The notes under the pieces are model-generated. The model was not told the DNA's origin and did no database searches. It was given only the letters and a program-made list of their open reading frames with translations. The position numbers and the translations under genes were made by a program. A stretch of 64,000 nucleotides of DNA from Epiperipatus broadwayi (Eukaryota > Onychophora > Udeonychophora > Euonychophora > Peripatidae), in assembly GCA_028023455.1 (NCBI GenBank), contig JAQFVV010000030.1, positions 6,034,501 through 6,098,500 of the forward strand, written 5' to 3'. Within the stretch, counting starts at the first letter, position 1; each line of letters begins with the position of its first letter. Shown one piece after another: positions 1 through 11,985 of this stretch.

Positions 1-724
1 GTTTTAAACTTTTTATCTATATTTCCTATTTGATGATGTTCAAAAGAATAATCGTTCTTCTCTCTATTCTTGAATCGTAAATATGGGCAATTAAGATTGT
101 GCTGTTTGCACTTCTACAAAGTTAAATGATGCCATGTCTATATAAAGTTGTTCTACTTGCTATTTTAATTACATATGTATGAGTGTATATGTTTATTGAC
201 TACATGTATATACTGCATCAAAATTTGAAATTAAGCAGTTACAATATTTAGAATAAGTATTGTCTTTTAAAACTCTGTCCAACAAAAAAAAAGCATGAGG
301 TAAATTTTTTGAACTATTTTATTTATGGGACGTATTGCTGTGACATCATGACAGATTCCTGGGTAATCACATGACCTTCTAAGCAATAGCATCCGATTTT
401 TAATATCATTTTAATACTTCCGTTGGATAACAAGTTTAATAAGACCTGCAAGGAGTAAGATTAGTTAATTATTACTTTCCTAGTAAAAAAAATATATAAA
501 TGAAAGCTTTTATTTTATTTCTAATCACAAATTATAATTAAATAAAATGTTTATTATATAGAAATATTTTTGTAAAAAACAACAAACTGAAATTAGCATT
601 TCCCTACAGTGATAAAATTCGTAAATGAATAATAGACATACTTGAGATCTTTAATTATTGTGTGAGCAATTTTAGACATATTTGCTATAAAAAGGCAAAA
701 GAATAATAGAAAGTAGGTTGAAGT
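1..724. other. AT-rich intergenic DNA
   Basis: No gene, tRNA-like box or repeat arm was recognised here. It is low-complexity A/T-rich DNA with short poly-A and poly-T runs. Confidence 0.6.
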
Positions 725-838
725 AAAGAAGGGTTCCCCTCTTTTTTTCCAATGCGTAAGCTTGTGGTTAAGACCTGTAGAGGTCCTTACCTTCGCATTT
801 TCAACTGCACATGCTTTAAGTTTATTGCCTTAGTAAAT
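725..838. repeat. Family F dispersed repeat, copy 1 (structured ~110 bp)
   Basis: A ~110-bp block resembles 14976-15088 and 21290-21400. It starts near GGTTCC and ends near GTAAATATT. On the plus strand AATGCG and CGCATT can pair around an inner hairpin, AAGACCT-GTAG-AGGTCCTT, which would make a compact structured RNA. There is no A-tail and no clear target-site duplication. The family is not recognised. It could be a short SINE, a small-RNA pseudogene or a fragment of a larger element. Confidence 0.6.
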
Positions 839-1916
839 ATTAATAATACAATAAGTAAATTAAATTTAGACTTTTAAAATTTGATAATCTTGATTGACAA
901 TTTAATGCATATCTCAGAGTTTTTATTTTGAACTTCTCGCCAGATATTATAGATAGTTTGATGAAACTATGAAATTAAAATACCTAATAACATATTAAAT
1001 ATTGCATAGCTGTAAATATTATGAAATCGTAATTTTGAGATCTGTAATATTATGTATAATACCAGTAATGTAGATATTTCAGGTTTGTTAACTCTGAACT
1101 CACTTTTATTTATTTAATATATAATCACTTATCTAGAGATTATAATAAAAGGCAGATTATCATAGATGAGAGAAAATAATATCACGATTTTATTTCAATA
1201 TGAATGTTGCATATTATGTTAGAAGAATAACTTAATATTTTGATAAAAAATGGCAAGCTTACCCTGCCATTACGATAATTATTAAATATAATGCTAAATC
1301 AAAAAATGAAAGTATAAACATATATTAACCAAATTTGATAATGGACATAAATATTAGTAGTATTTATGCAAATTTCGTCAATGAACAATTAAACAATAAC
1401 AACAACAACAAAATGCGTATTATTGACAAAAAATATTACTAGTTTGAATTTCAATGTAGAATTAATAAATTACTACTAAGACCAAACTAGAATTAAATAA
1501 TAATTTATCATAGGCCCTGAGGGAGGAATATGAATGCATAATACTCCAGAAATAAAAAAAAATCCTCTTATTCTAGCTACCCCACAATTTTATTAGGATG
1601 AAAAAAATGAATACAATAATTCATCCAATTGTGAAATTTTTTCCCCTTACATTGTGCAGCTTACAGAAAGCAGGATTTTTTCAACTTCAAAATGCCTTAA
1701 CTTATAAATCATTGTAATGACTATTGTTAGAGATTTATATGTCTAAATAATCATGATGGATTATAATTCTGATTGTTATAATACTGAAAAATGTTTAATC
1801 TTTATGCTACTGCCTTAACTCTAACAGCATTAACTGATCTGAATAATAAAACTCCAGACAACTGGAATAAAATAAAACTAACTTCAAAATCTTCCTTTAA
1901 ATATAGCAAGTATCTG
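839..1916. other. AT-rich intergenic DNA
   Basis: Very A/T-rich stretch with a short AAC-type run near 1396-1410. Nothing coding or repeated was recognised. Confidence 0.5.
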
Positions 1917-1930
1917 AAAAAAATATTTAA

Positions 1931-2431
1931 AACAGGCAAAACTCTCCAACTTAGTGCAAGTCAGAGTAATCAATGGATGCCAGAAGGCTTGTGCATAAAA
2001 TCCCCATCTAGTGCCTATTCATCCAATATCCCCAGACTAGTTTCTAGCTTGTGGCCTTCATCATTGAGTTCAGACCTATATGACTATATAAGCTAATGAG
2101 CTTGGATTGAAATGTTTTCAATTTAAGACTCATAGTTTTATAGTTAAGTAGAGATAAAAAGATGGCTGCTGGAGGGTTGCATTAGATCCTAAGATCTAGG
2201 TGCAGTGCTCTCAGATCCAAACTCTTTACTGATGAAGGCCACAAGCCAGAAACTAGTCTGGGAATATTGGATGAGTAGGCACAAGATGGGGATTTTATGC
2301 ACAAGCTTTCTGGCATCTATTGATTATTCTGGCTTGTACTGAGTGGCATTACTGTATGGAGAGTTTTTTCTGTTTTAATAACAGTTATGAGCAAGCATAA
2401 GAAATGGTGATCATGTGATGTTTAATAGCTT
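1931..2431. mobile_element. Family B hairpin retroposon, copy B1
   Basis: The left part (about 1931-2075) and right part (about 2215-2390) are inverted copies of one sequence containing the CCAGAAGGCTT and TAGTTTCTGGCTTGTGG blocks, with a unique centre between. The element is flanked by 14-bp near-identical direct repeats, 1917-1930 and 2432-2445 (one mismatch, core ATATTTAA). A target-site duplication of that length is expected for LINE-mediated retroposition. The ORF at 1791-2096 is only read-through of the left arm and is not considered a gene. Confidence 0.75.
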
Positions 2432-2589
2432 AAAAGAATATTTAACCAGATTATGTTGCTAAATCCTTCTTCAATGAAGATAAAAAGGTCCATCAATTAT
2501 ATGAACTGCCAATTTTAACAGGTCTGAGTTGCTGATCTTTTTTAAATTGATATTGATTGTAAAATGCAATATAATATTTTCCCTTCATG

Positions 2590-2955
2590 TTTTATTTTGA
2601 CTTTAGATCCAAATGGGTGTGACAACAATCTCAGCCTCAGGATGGCCTTTGAGCATTCCATCATCAGATTTTCAATTGGATGGACGGTTGAAGAGTTGGA
2701 ATGTGGAGTGGATTGAAGCCTGTCCATTAAAGTATAAATATTGGCTATCTTAATATATATCTGAGCACTTATTGCATATATGTGTAGAGATGGTAATCTG
2801 GACCAACTGATGATTGCTGGTTTAGCATGAAATATGTATATTGGTGATTATTTATCTTTTTGACATATATGTGTTCAAGCGTATCAGTGTTATGAGATGG
2901 AGTGGAAAGTGGTGAGTTGCATGAAAGTCTGTGCTCATATACCCTATATATTATC
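2590..2955 (+). repeat. Family A SINE-like repeat, copy A1
   Basis: This copy holds the family A body (CATTCCATCATCAGATTTTC block, then TGGACCAACTGATGATTGCT and GGTTTAGCATGAAATA) followed by the tRNA-like terminal segment ending near CTATATATTA. It lacks the inverted left arm seen in other copies. The tRNA-like segment (TATCAGTGTTATGAGAT, then AAAGTCTGTGCTCAT) corresponds to A-box/B-box positions that are better preserved in other copies. Confidence 0.7.
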
Positions 2956-3177
2956 TTAAATATTCAAAAAGATTTTTTCAAGCAGGGAGTATGAGAATTA
3001 AACTGAAAAAAACTATATTGTATTTTAAAGAATAAAATATTATTAATTATGGACAAATAAAAAACATCTTTAAATTTGTACATAAAATATAAAAAAGAAA
3101 TTGTCGACCAATGTTGTAAAAATGTGGCACAATTGATATCATATATATAGAGTTTCAGCTAATGCATAATAAATGGC

Positions 3178-3917
3178 ATCTTGTGCCAACAAAAGCAATC
3201 AATGAATCCCACAAGGTTTGTGCAAAAAATCCCTATCTAGTGCCTAATCATCCAATGTCCTCAGACTAGTTTCTGGCTTGTGGCCTTTGTCAGTGAGAAG
3301 CTTTGGATCTGAAAGCACTGCACCTAGATCTTAGGATGAGTAGGCACTAGATAGGGATTTTATGCACAAGCCTTGTTGGCACAAGATGGCACTACTGTAT
3401 AGAGAGTTTTGTCTTGTTTAATAACAAGTATGTGCTAGTATGAGATAGTGATCATGTGATGTTTAGTGGTTTAACACCAATCCTGCCTAATAGGATAGCG
3501 GTGGCTATGGGTGTTAAAGAGCCAAAGACACCAAAATGTGTGGGTGCTGAATTGAGTTCAGACCCATAAGCTACTGAGCTTAGATTGAAAATATTATTGT
3601 GTTTTCCAATTTCATTCTCATAGTTTTGTAGTTAAGTAGAGTTAAAAGGTGGCTGCTGGAGGGTTGCATTAGATCCTAAGATCTAGGTGCAGTGCTCTCA
3701 GATCCAAAGCTCCTCACTGACGAAGGCCACAAGCCAGAAACTAGTCTGGGGATATTGGATGAGTAGGCACTAGATAGGGATTTTATGCACAAGCCTTCTG
3801 GCATCCATTGCTTGCTCTTGTTGGCACAAGATGGCACTACTGTATAGAGTTTTGTCTTGTTTAATAACAATTATGTGCTAGTATGAGATAGTGATCATGT
3901 GATGTTTAGTGGTTTAA
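3178..3917. mobile_element. Family B composite (two units in tandem), copy B2
   Basis: Two family B units lie head to tail, each ending in GATGTTTAGTGGTTTAA. The junction segment (about 3476-3550) is not seen in the other copies. The whole 740-bp block is bounded by a perfect 13-bp direct repeat, CATAATAAATGGC, at 3165-3177 and 3918-3930. The dimer therefore appears to have inserted as one unit. The minus-strand ORF at 3676-3870 is repeat sequence, not a gene. Confidence 0.8.
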
Positions 3918-4275
3918 CATAATAAATGGCCTTAAAATGTTAAAAAATCAGTTAAGTAATAAATGTTGCCTAGAATTATGTATCAGTAAACATCACTAAC
4001 TATTATTATGTGTGATCAAGGACCATTCTTTTTTCTATATGTAACTTAAATCAATGATAAGAATCATTATTCTAATGACTGTTTCTACCAACCATATAAA
4101 TGTGAACATAATTTTTTATGTTACTTAACAATACTTTCAATGCTTTTTTTGTTCAATAGGAAGATGGAAATAACATTTTTACTCCTTTTCAAGATCATGT
4201 GATAGATTCATTGGCTAAATTGTACTATTCAATTTGAAATGTCTTTAATCATATCTTTTTTTACAGTTATATTTA

Positions 4276-4602
4276 ATAAATATAGGGGATTTGAACTCAG
4301 ACTTTCAACTATCCACACTATATCATACCACTGATACACATGACCACACACATGTAGAAAAGATAAACTGACCACTGATTATATATATGTGTGGGGGGTA
4401 ATAATCTGGACCAACTGATGAGTGAGTGCTGGTTCAGCACGAATTACGTATGGTGATTGTTTATCTTTTCTACATGTGTGTGGTCATGTGTATCAGTGGT
4501 ATGAGAAAGTGTGGATAGTTGAAGGGTGTTTGAAAATCTGAGTTCAAATCTTCTATATTTACAATTAAGCTCCAGGTATATGAAGAATGCCTGTATTTGA
4601 AA
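4276..4602 (+). mobile_element. Family A hairpin SINE, copy A2
   Basis: The left arm (about 4284-4370) is the reverse complement of the tRNA-like right arm (about 4445-4555). The right arm has an A-box-like GTATCAGTGG and a B-box-like GAGTTCAAATC. It is followed by a tail containing CTCCAGGTATA and TATTTGAAAT. Likely 11-bp target-site duplications with one mismatch lie at 4265-4275 and 4603-4613. Confidence 0.7.
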
Positions 4603-4613
4603 TAGTTGTATTT

Positions 4614-5572
4614 AGTGCAGAAGAGTTTGAATTAATTTCTTAACTGTGATGTCAAAAATCGAGATCATATTAAAAAAAAACTCATTACATTTTTCAATTT
4701 GTAATGAAAGTATGTTACAAAATTAAAAGAGTGAGAAAAAAACATACCTTCTATTCCACATTGGGTTATATAAAGTTTGTATTGCCTGTATTTGTATTCT
4801 GATGCAAGAAAGTGCATGAATGAATAAGTAATTATCACACTCCATCAGTAATACTTTGATTTATACAAATATATATGCATTACATATGTGGGTGTGTCCC
4901 ATTTGCATATATGTGGTAGTTATATATTCATGCCCGTGCATATGTGTATTTAAATAAATATTTTATTAATTGCTATCACACTTTGTGTTACTATTAATTT
5001 AAGATTTTTGTTTTTTTTCTCTTTAAAATGATTGCATTAAGCAAAAATTGCATAGTACTTGAAAAAAGATTGAATGGCAAACTAAAATAACTCCTTGTTG
5101 CGATACAAGTAAAAATTTTAATTGAAATAATTGGATTATTACAGCGTCAAATATATGTAATCAGTTAGAGTTATAATTATTTATTAAGCGCACAGGAAGT
5201 ATATGTAAATACTTTTAAGACAGGTTATAATCTGTATCAAATCGGTTAGTTTATTTATTTCACAAAAAAAGAGATTATCCTCTATTTATATCATTTTCTC
5301 CTGATGAAGTAAAGTATTACATCATACTCAAAGACTTCTTTGCACGGCGATATTGAAATTACGTAATTATGATAAAATAAATTTAAATGAACTACTTCAG
5401 TTTAGATTTTTATGGTTTAGTTAAAGTATACAATAAAAAATAAAATCGTTGCTTTATGACTTAAACTATGAATGATTGAATAAATATAATAGAAAACTCT
5501 AATGCAGGATAAGGGCGTATATGCAACAAAATAAGCTTTTTAATAAAAAATACGGGGCAATACACCAAAATT
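4614..5572. other. AT-rich intergenic DNA
   Basis: No gene or repeat-family member was recognised. Short poly-A/T runs only. Confidence 0.5.
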
Positions 5573-6265
5573 GAAGATTGGCTATCTTAATATATATCTG
5601 AGCACTTATTGCATATATGTGTAGAGATTTTATACTGGAGCAAAAGATGATTGCTGGTTTAGCATGAAATACGTTTATTGGTGATTATTTATCTTTTCAA
5701 CATATATGCGTTCAAGTGTATTAGTGTTATGAGATAGTGTGGAGAGGGGTGGGTCGTGTGAAAGTCTGTGCTCTTATACCCTATATATTACATATATAGA
5801 CACAGGTATATAATAAGTCTGTGTGTTTCAGTTATTACATAGTAGAGATGTCTGCCCGCCCCTTGTATATGTATTAAATGGATTATGTCCTGTACATGAA
5901 GGGCAAGATTGACCTTAGGTCAACATGGGTGTGACAGGAATCTCGGCCTCAGGGTCACCTTTGAGCATTCCATCATCAGATTTTCAATTAGAATGGACGG
6001 TTGAAGAGTTGGAATGTGGAGTAGATTGAAGCCTGTCCACTAAAGCATGAGGTTTGGCTATCTTAATATATATCTGAGCACTTATTGCATATATGTGTAG
6101 AGATGGTAATCTGGACCAACTGATTATTGCTGGTTTAGCATGAAATACGAATATTGGTGATTATTTATCTTTTCGACATATGTGTGTTCAAGTGTATCAG
6201 TGTTATGAGATAGAGTGGAGAGTTGTGGGTCATGTGAAAGTCTGTACTCATCTACCCTATATATT
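5573..6265 (+). repeat. Family A tandem dimer, copy A3
   Basis: The block starting GGCTATCTTAATATATATCT occurs at about 5580 and again at about 6056, so this is a direct dimer with a ~476-bp period. The first tRNA-like end runs into a longer tail (CAGGTATATAATAAG, then GTCTGCCCGCCCC and GTCCTGTACATGA) before the second body begins. This fixes the order of a full-length family A monomer. There is no long ORF. Confidence 0.7.
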
Positions 6266-6452
6266 AATATAGTATACTAAAATATTTTATAAATGCGATT
6301 ATCCATCATCAAATATAAAAGACATTCCAGTCATGTTACTAATATTTATGTTCAATTAGTATGAAAACAACAATAGAACATAAATGCATGCTAATTAAAT
6401 ATAAAAAAGAGGTAATGAGTCAAATGGCAAGACAATAAATTTAGCAAAACTA

Positions 6453-6550
6453 GGAGATAGTGCAGATAGTTAAGGGGCTTGAAAGTCTGAGTTCAAATCC
6501 CTATATTTACAATTAGGCTCCAGGTATAAGAGTGTCTGGTATTTCAAATC
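6453..6550 (+). mobile_element. Family A 5'-truncated SINE, copy A4
   Basis: Only the last 98 bp of the family are present: part of the tRNA-like segment with B-box GAGTTCAAATCCC, plus the CTCCAGGTATA tail. The copy is bounded by a perfect 12-bp duplication, TTAGCAAAACTA, at 6441-6452 and 6551-6562. This is the clearest single proof that family A moves by target-primed retroposition. Confidence 0.85.
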
Positions 6551-6562
6551 TTAGCAAAACTA

Positions 6563-7220
6563 CTTAAATTTTACTTAATAATACCAGTAACTTTCATTAT
6601 AAGCCGATGTAAAAGTTGTTTTTAAATTAAAATAAATAATTATACATTGAAGGTTTTAAATTAAAATTGACACATAATTTAGGGCAAAGCTTAATCTCTA
6701 ATAGCAATTATTAAAAAAAATTAAGGTGCCAAATTTGATTAAATACTTTAATGAGAACTACATCATAAGAAGAACATATGAAGTAGTGGTTAATTAACCA
6801 CTTACCTGTCATGCTCATGACTTGAAATCTTTTTGGATCTCAAACAAATTTTTTTTTTTTTTCAGGTATTCAACATAAAACCAACTTAACAAGACAAATG
6901 AACTAGTCAATAAATGAGTTTGTAATTATTATTAAACAGAGATTAAAAATCACTGATTAACCTATGGTCATGTGAATATCAATATGTGACTATAATAATA
7001 AAAATATAATTATAATTTACTTAGAGACTACATTAGTAGTAGGAAAATGTCCAATCCTTTAACATTATTCCATGGTTTACCTTTAATGTGCAGTTTATGA
7101 TATTTGTTATTATTCTTGTTGTGAGACATTATATTGATTATTCACAAATGAATTTAAGCATATCAAGTACAACAATGGTTGTATGTTACATTAAAGAAAC
7201 TCTTGCTTTTTTATAATTTT
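6563..7220. other. AT-rich intergenic DNA
   Basis: Nothing recognised apart from a T14 run near 6850 and a short hairpin, GTGGTTAATTAACCAC, near 6787. Confidence 0.5.
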
Positions 7221-7319
7221 GTCAAGCGTTGGTGGCCTAACGGTTGGCATAGCTGCCTTCCAAGCAGCCCACTCTGGTTTGCTTCCCGGTCAGCGCTTTG
7301 ACATATAAAAAAACAAAAC
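7221..7319 (+). mobile_element. Family E tRNA-only SINE, copy E1
   Basis: The sequence opens with GTCAA, then a tRNA-like body (about 7226-7296) with A-box-like TGGCCTAACGG and a degraded B-box, and then an A-rich tail. The acceptor halves GCGTTGG and TCAGCGC still pair. It is not a working tRNA gene because it belongs to a dispersed, A-tailed family. Confidence 0.75.
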
Positions 7320-7839
7320 AATGCATGATATCTCTGTGCTACATTTTATATTATTAAGCAATTTCAAAGTATCTTTGTTTTTTCTATATAAATGTAAGCT
7401 GGATTATTAATATATAAAGTCTTGTAAGTCATCCAAATTTTTCATGAATTCATTGTATGAAAAGATAAATGTATCACTTTCATTAGTGATTATGATCTTG
7501 GATGAATTAAAGAAAGTGAACAGGACAAATTTGTGATATTCATGTTTTTGCACCTTTCATTACTATGTGCTTATTCATATGGTAAAAGAATAATAATAGA
7601 ATGCTTACTAGCATGAATTTGCTTTCTTGATGGGTTTTCAAGCCTTTAATTATCATTTTAAAACCAAGAAACATCAGCCTTTTTTCATCAGGAGCATGAT
7701 AGGTTTAACAGGGATATTAGTTGAGTTTTAGTTGAGTTTTCTTGATGATAATAGAGTATTAATATTCACCAGGGGTTGATCTAAACTGCTATTCCAAAAT
7801 GATCATTCATTTAACTATATAAGACTGTATATCACTTTT
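7320..7839. other. AT-rich intergenic DNA
   Basis: No recognisable gene. The right end may include further decayed 5' sequence of the adjoining LINE relic. Confidence 0.4.
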
Positions 7840-8216
7840 ATGCCAAAAAATATGCTAAATTGGAAATGATTGAACATTAAATAAGACAATATTGGATAAT
7901 GGTATATTATCTGTCTTTGTAAAGCTAGAAGAGAAAGATGAAGAAGAAATTCATTTGAAAGGTGAACATGAACTTTATTATAATACTCCAAATATTTGAA
8001 TCATAAGTGGAATGGGATTCCTTATAAATAAAAAATAGGAAAAACATCATCATAGAGATTTACAGTATTTCAGATAAAGTGGCAAGATTAGTTATTAAAC
8101 TTAATGGAAAATACATAAAAGTGAATTTTGTGCATTAATGAGATGGCTAACCAATCAAAAATAATGGATTTTCATATAAATGTAGAGAATATTTTGATAT
8201 TGCAAGTTAATCTAAA
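7840..8216 (+). pseudogene. RTE-type LINE endonuclease relic
   Basis: Read with frame changes and stops, this stretch resembles residues of the endonuclease encoded by the LINE at 24.1-27.2 kb. Segments similar to the E-x-R-R-K-x-E-E region, LKSGHMLYY, FIINKK and SDRVSRLVIQLN occur in the same order (for example SDKVARLVIKLNGKY here). Several frameshifts and stops show it is long dead. No RT domain follows, so it is a fragment. Confidence 0.65.
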
Positions 8217-8381
8217 GGTAGCAAACTTCCCAGCCTCAAAAATAGTGCATTATCCTTTGCAGAATTAATTATTTTGATGATTATTATTTATTAGAGTAGA
8301 AAATATTCCCTCATTTATAGCCTAGATATACACACTAATTTCCCCATTCTTTTTAAATTCATATAAATAAAAATATAATAA

Positions 8382-8462
8382 AAGACAAATGACCCCCAAG
8401 ATGCATTTCGTGCTGAACCAGCATTCATCAGTTGGCCCAGGTCACTATCTCTTATATCTCTA
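8382..8462 (-). repeat. Family A fragment, copy A5
   Basis: A short internal piece of the family A body in reverse orientation (GCATTTCGTGCTGAACCAGC, then CATCAGTTGG). Both ends are missing. Confidence 0.6.
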
Positions 8463-8529
8463 TTATATGCAAAGTATTTATCTAGAGTAAATTGTTACAT
8501 TTTCATTTACCATTGTCAAACTCCCTTCA

Positions 8530-8665
8530 CTCACAATTTTGACGCTATCCATTTCAGATAAATACACTAATGATTATTATTAATCATTTTCGAAACTAGA
8601 GATTATCTCTAGCACAGATATAACTAAACTTTAATTAAAAAGTAATATATCTAACGATATAATTT
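8530..8665 (+). repeat. Unclassified repeat, pair with 55925-56055
   Basis: This ~130-bp block shares TTCAGATAA, CTAATGATTATTATTAATCA, GATTATCTCTA and CAGATATAA, in order, with 55925-56055. No coding or tRNA-like content was seen. Confidence 0.55.
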
Positions 8666-10010
8666 CTAGCCTAATAAATAATTAGTAATAATTATTAGGA
8701 CATTCATTTGGTAAGAATGTCCTTTAGATTAAACTGTAATAATTTCATATTAATAAACATTAAACAAGAACGGTGAAGTCATATGAGAGGTTATGCTCTA
8801 AGTCAAGTGAAAAGTGTTGATTTGGCATGAAATACGTCCTGGAGGTCATTTACCGTTTTTTTTTTTTTAAAAAAAACCCATAATCATGTGATTGAAGTAC
8901 GTAAGATGAAATAAGTATATTTAACATATTGTAACCTATTTAAGTCTAAAATAGTTCTTTCAATTCAAGAAGACATAATATTTTATTAAATACATGATAA
9001 AATCAATTACATAACATTTGTAAATTTATCTTTAAATTTTTTCTTAAACAAATCTTATTTTGAATAACTGTATATTAATAATAAGAGTGAGAATAGAGTA
9101 GAAGAATCTTTCACATTATATATAATTGTTTTTTTTTTTTCGTAACATAAAAGAAAAAAGTTATTTTGGAAATGAAAGTTGTCAGGATACATTTTGATAA
9201 CACATTACGAATTTTAGCTGTCAACAAACTAGAGACGTTATAACGCTTTCTAGTTAGCAAAATAAGTTGTTACTAAGTGAATCATTCTGACAAAGTAGGA
9301 AAAATTAAAATTATACACATTCTAAAATAACTCGAGAAATGATAATCAAATTATAAAAGCCAACTTATTTTTGATCTCTATAAAGAATCTTGCTAACGTT
9401 ATACGTCACTTCCTTATGTATGTACATGTTGTTGGAACACAATATATAGTATATACATATGTAAAATACCGATGATGCCCTGTGTGATTTAATGCAGTAA
9501 CAGAGTGACGGACTCGGGAGCTAAAAAATCCTGAATCGAAGTAAATTGCTACTTTAGCTGCTCCATTATCACATGACCTCCAGAGCAACAAATCATTCGA
9601 TTATTTTATTTATGTATCAGTGATGTTTATTTTTTTTGCAAAAAAAAAAAAAAAGTTAAGTTAAAATTGCTAATTATTTAAAATTCATTTGATTAAGATC
9701 AAAAAATATAGATCTAAACAGTATAGAAAAGGATATAAATAGATGTCGGATACATGCATATGTGGACCTATATCAACATACATATATAATCAGATTTTAA
9801 TCTGTACCATCACTAGATGAAATCTGACCATTTATTGTCTTAATGTACTTAATACATTAGTGCAGCCTCTCAGTTTTGATATTTTTGTCCTGTATTAGCT
9901 TACATATTTTTCGTTTAGCTAGTACCAAACGAAAGTTTAGACATTTGTAATTAGACAACAAAGTAAGTTCTAATCATTGTATATCAATATCTTTCTATTT
10001 GTTATATTTA
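8666..10010. other. AT-rich DNA with short fragments
   Basis: Contains a small family A-like scrap near 8820-8855 (GGCATGAAATACGTC) and poly-T/A runs. The minus-strand 61-codon ORF at 9406-9591 has no recognisable domain and is not annotated as a gene. Confidence 0.5.
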
Positions 10011-10066
10011 ATATACAGGATATATGAGCACAGACTTTCACCCAACCCACCACTCTCCACTGTATG
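10011..10066 (-). repeat. Family A fragment, copy A6
   Basis: Only the terminal tRNA-like arm remains, in reverse orientation (AGCACAGACTTTCACCC, then CCACCACTCTCCAC). Confidence 0.6.
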
Positions 10067-10917
10067 CATGCAGTGACTTTTAAATACATGCAATAAACTT
10101 TATTATTATTATTTATATATATATTTTAGATATAGTTAGCATTTTATTTTGGATTTTCCATTGCAGCCAAAATGTGGTTTTCAAAATGATCTTGAGCTTT
10201 AAAATGAACGTTATATATATATTAACAACTTTATTGTTAATAAAAAAAAATTTACAATTTATAAATATATTTACAATTTTGTTCTTAATATTTCATTCAT
10301 ACACAAACCTTTGACAATTTGTCGATAATGTTAACTACAAATATTATTCTTTAACCAAAACTATCAATACAAAATGATACTACTCCAAACGATTAAAATA
10401 TTTTTTAGGACATACATTACACAAACAAAAAATTATAGGCAATGATGATTTTAAGGAAGAAACGTAAGCGTACATAAGTCGATGTTAAATTAATCTGTGT
10501 CAACATTTTTAAATTCAGTGTTTTTTTTTTATGCCAAATAAAATAACAGGCTCAGCACATTTCTCTGAGAATTTTGTAAATGAAAATATGCATTACTCGA
10601 TTAAAATTTTTAATATATTGTATTTGCATAGCAATAACTGCAAATAAATTGATTGCTTATGGAAAAAAGCTTTAAGGATGCAAAGTTGTATAGGTGTGAT
10701 GACCAGAAAGTTCATTAAAAACAAATGTCTTTTTAGTATATTAATTATAAGAAATATCTGTAAGTTATATATTAGATCAATTAAATCAACTCGTCTAAGA
10801 TCATGATCTGTAAAGAAAAAAATTCATTATGTACTAATGCAATTAGAAAAGTTAATTGGAACTAGTACAATTTAAAGAAACGAACAAACAAAAAAAAACA
10901 ACAACAACAAAACAAAT
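10067..10917. other. AT-rich intergenic DNA
   Basis: Contains an ACA-type run near 10892-10915. No gene or repeat recognised. Confidence 0.5.
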
Positions 10918-10931
10918 TATTTGTTAATGTA

Positions 10932-11324
10932 AAGAGCTTTGCTACTTGCTCTAACAAGCTTTGTTGATAAGATGCTATCAAGAGAAAGCATTTAAAATAT
11001 CTCTATCAGAAACCACACTCAAATCCCAGATCAATGGTTTCATGCATTGGCACTGCTACGTGCTGTGGCACTCCTCAGAGAGTTGCTAGGATAGCTTCAG
11101 ACACTGTCTGAAGCTATCTGAAGCTACCCTAGTGCCTCTCACTGAGGAGTGCCAAAACACAAAAACACTGGTCTGGGATTTGGGTGTGGTTTCTGATTGA
11201 GATATCTTAAATGCTTTCTCTTGCTAGCATTTTATCAATTAAGCTTCTTAGAGCAATTAGCAAAGCTCTTTGTTTTTATTTACAAGCTTAAAAATTGAGT
11301 CATGTGATATATGACTCTTTTTTT
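10932..11324 (+). mobile_element. Family D hairpin retroposon, copy D1
   Basis: The left arm (about 10936-11095) and right arm (about 11110-11270) are inverted copies with the tip near 11100 (AGCTTCAGACACTGTCTGAAGCT). An unpaired tail follows, containing TTACAAGCTTAA and GTCATGTGAT and ending in T8. A perfect 14-bp duplication, TATTTGTTAATGTA, lies at 10918-10931 and 11325-11338. A second member is at 56171-56409. Confidence 0.8.
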
Positions 11325-11338
11325 TATTTGTTAATGTA

Positions 11339-11972
11339 TTTTAATGTGAATTCTTGTTTTTATGAATAAATAAAACTGTTTAGGTTAAATTAAATTTAAA
11401 ACACATTTACTAAGAAAATGTCATATAGACATATGAGAGGTGTTACCCAATACACCAACATATGATTTGATTAAAGAATTTAGCTTGTCAATTGCAACAC
11501 CCATTTAATGTATCCAAGGATTTAACAATTAAATCATCAAAAATAGTGTTAATAATTCAAATCTTCATAATAGACTATTATAATTTGGAGGGAAATGATT
11601 TAATTCATCACAGTTTACTATTAATTAATTAAAAAAATTAGTGATCATAAGGTTAAACAGAATGCCCAGATTTAAAGCTGGATAGAAGAAATTCACTCTT
11701 ACAGTTTTTGCAAATAAGATTTGTTAGACTGTAAGAACTAATATTGGATTGAAAATTAGCAAATTATTAAGCATATCTATATTGCTAACAAATCTTTAAA
11801 GATTAATAAAAGTATATAAATAAGATAAAATGAACTATCCTTGTAGTATTTTTCAATCATTTAATCAAAGAATCCAAATAGTTGGCAAACAATTGTAAGG
11901 CAAGTAATAATTCTTAAACATAATTTTATTAGGTTTAATTGGAAAAGACTCATGTAGTTTTTTCAATCTAAC
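11339..11972. other. AT-rich intergenic DNA
   Basis: No gene, tRNA-like box or repeat arm recognised. Confidence 0.5.
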
Positions 11973-11985
11973 AGGTTTACATTAT

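Noticed and set aside
725-838. Family F as a spliced-leader RNA gene
   Set aside because: The minus strand has an AAGGTAAGG donor-like site, but no Sm-binding site and no tandem gene organisation is visible.
6780-6860. Possible tRNA-like hairpin with GTGGTTAATTAACCAC
   Set aside because: It is a simple palindrome. No B-box or cloverleaf could be drawn.
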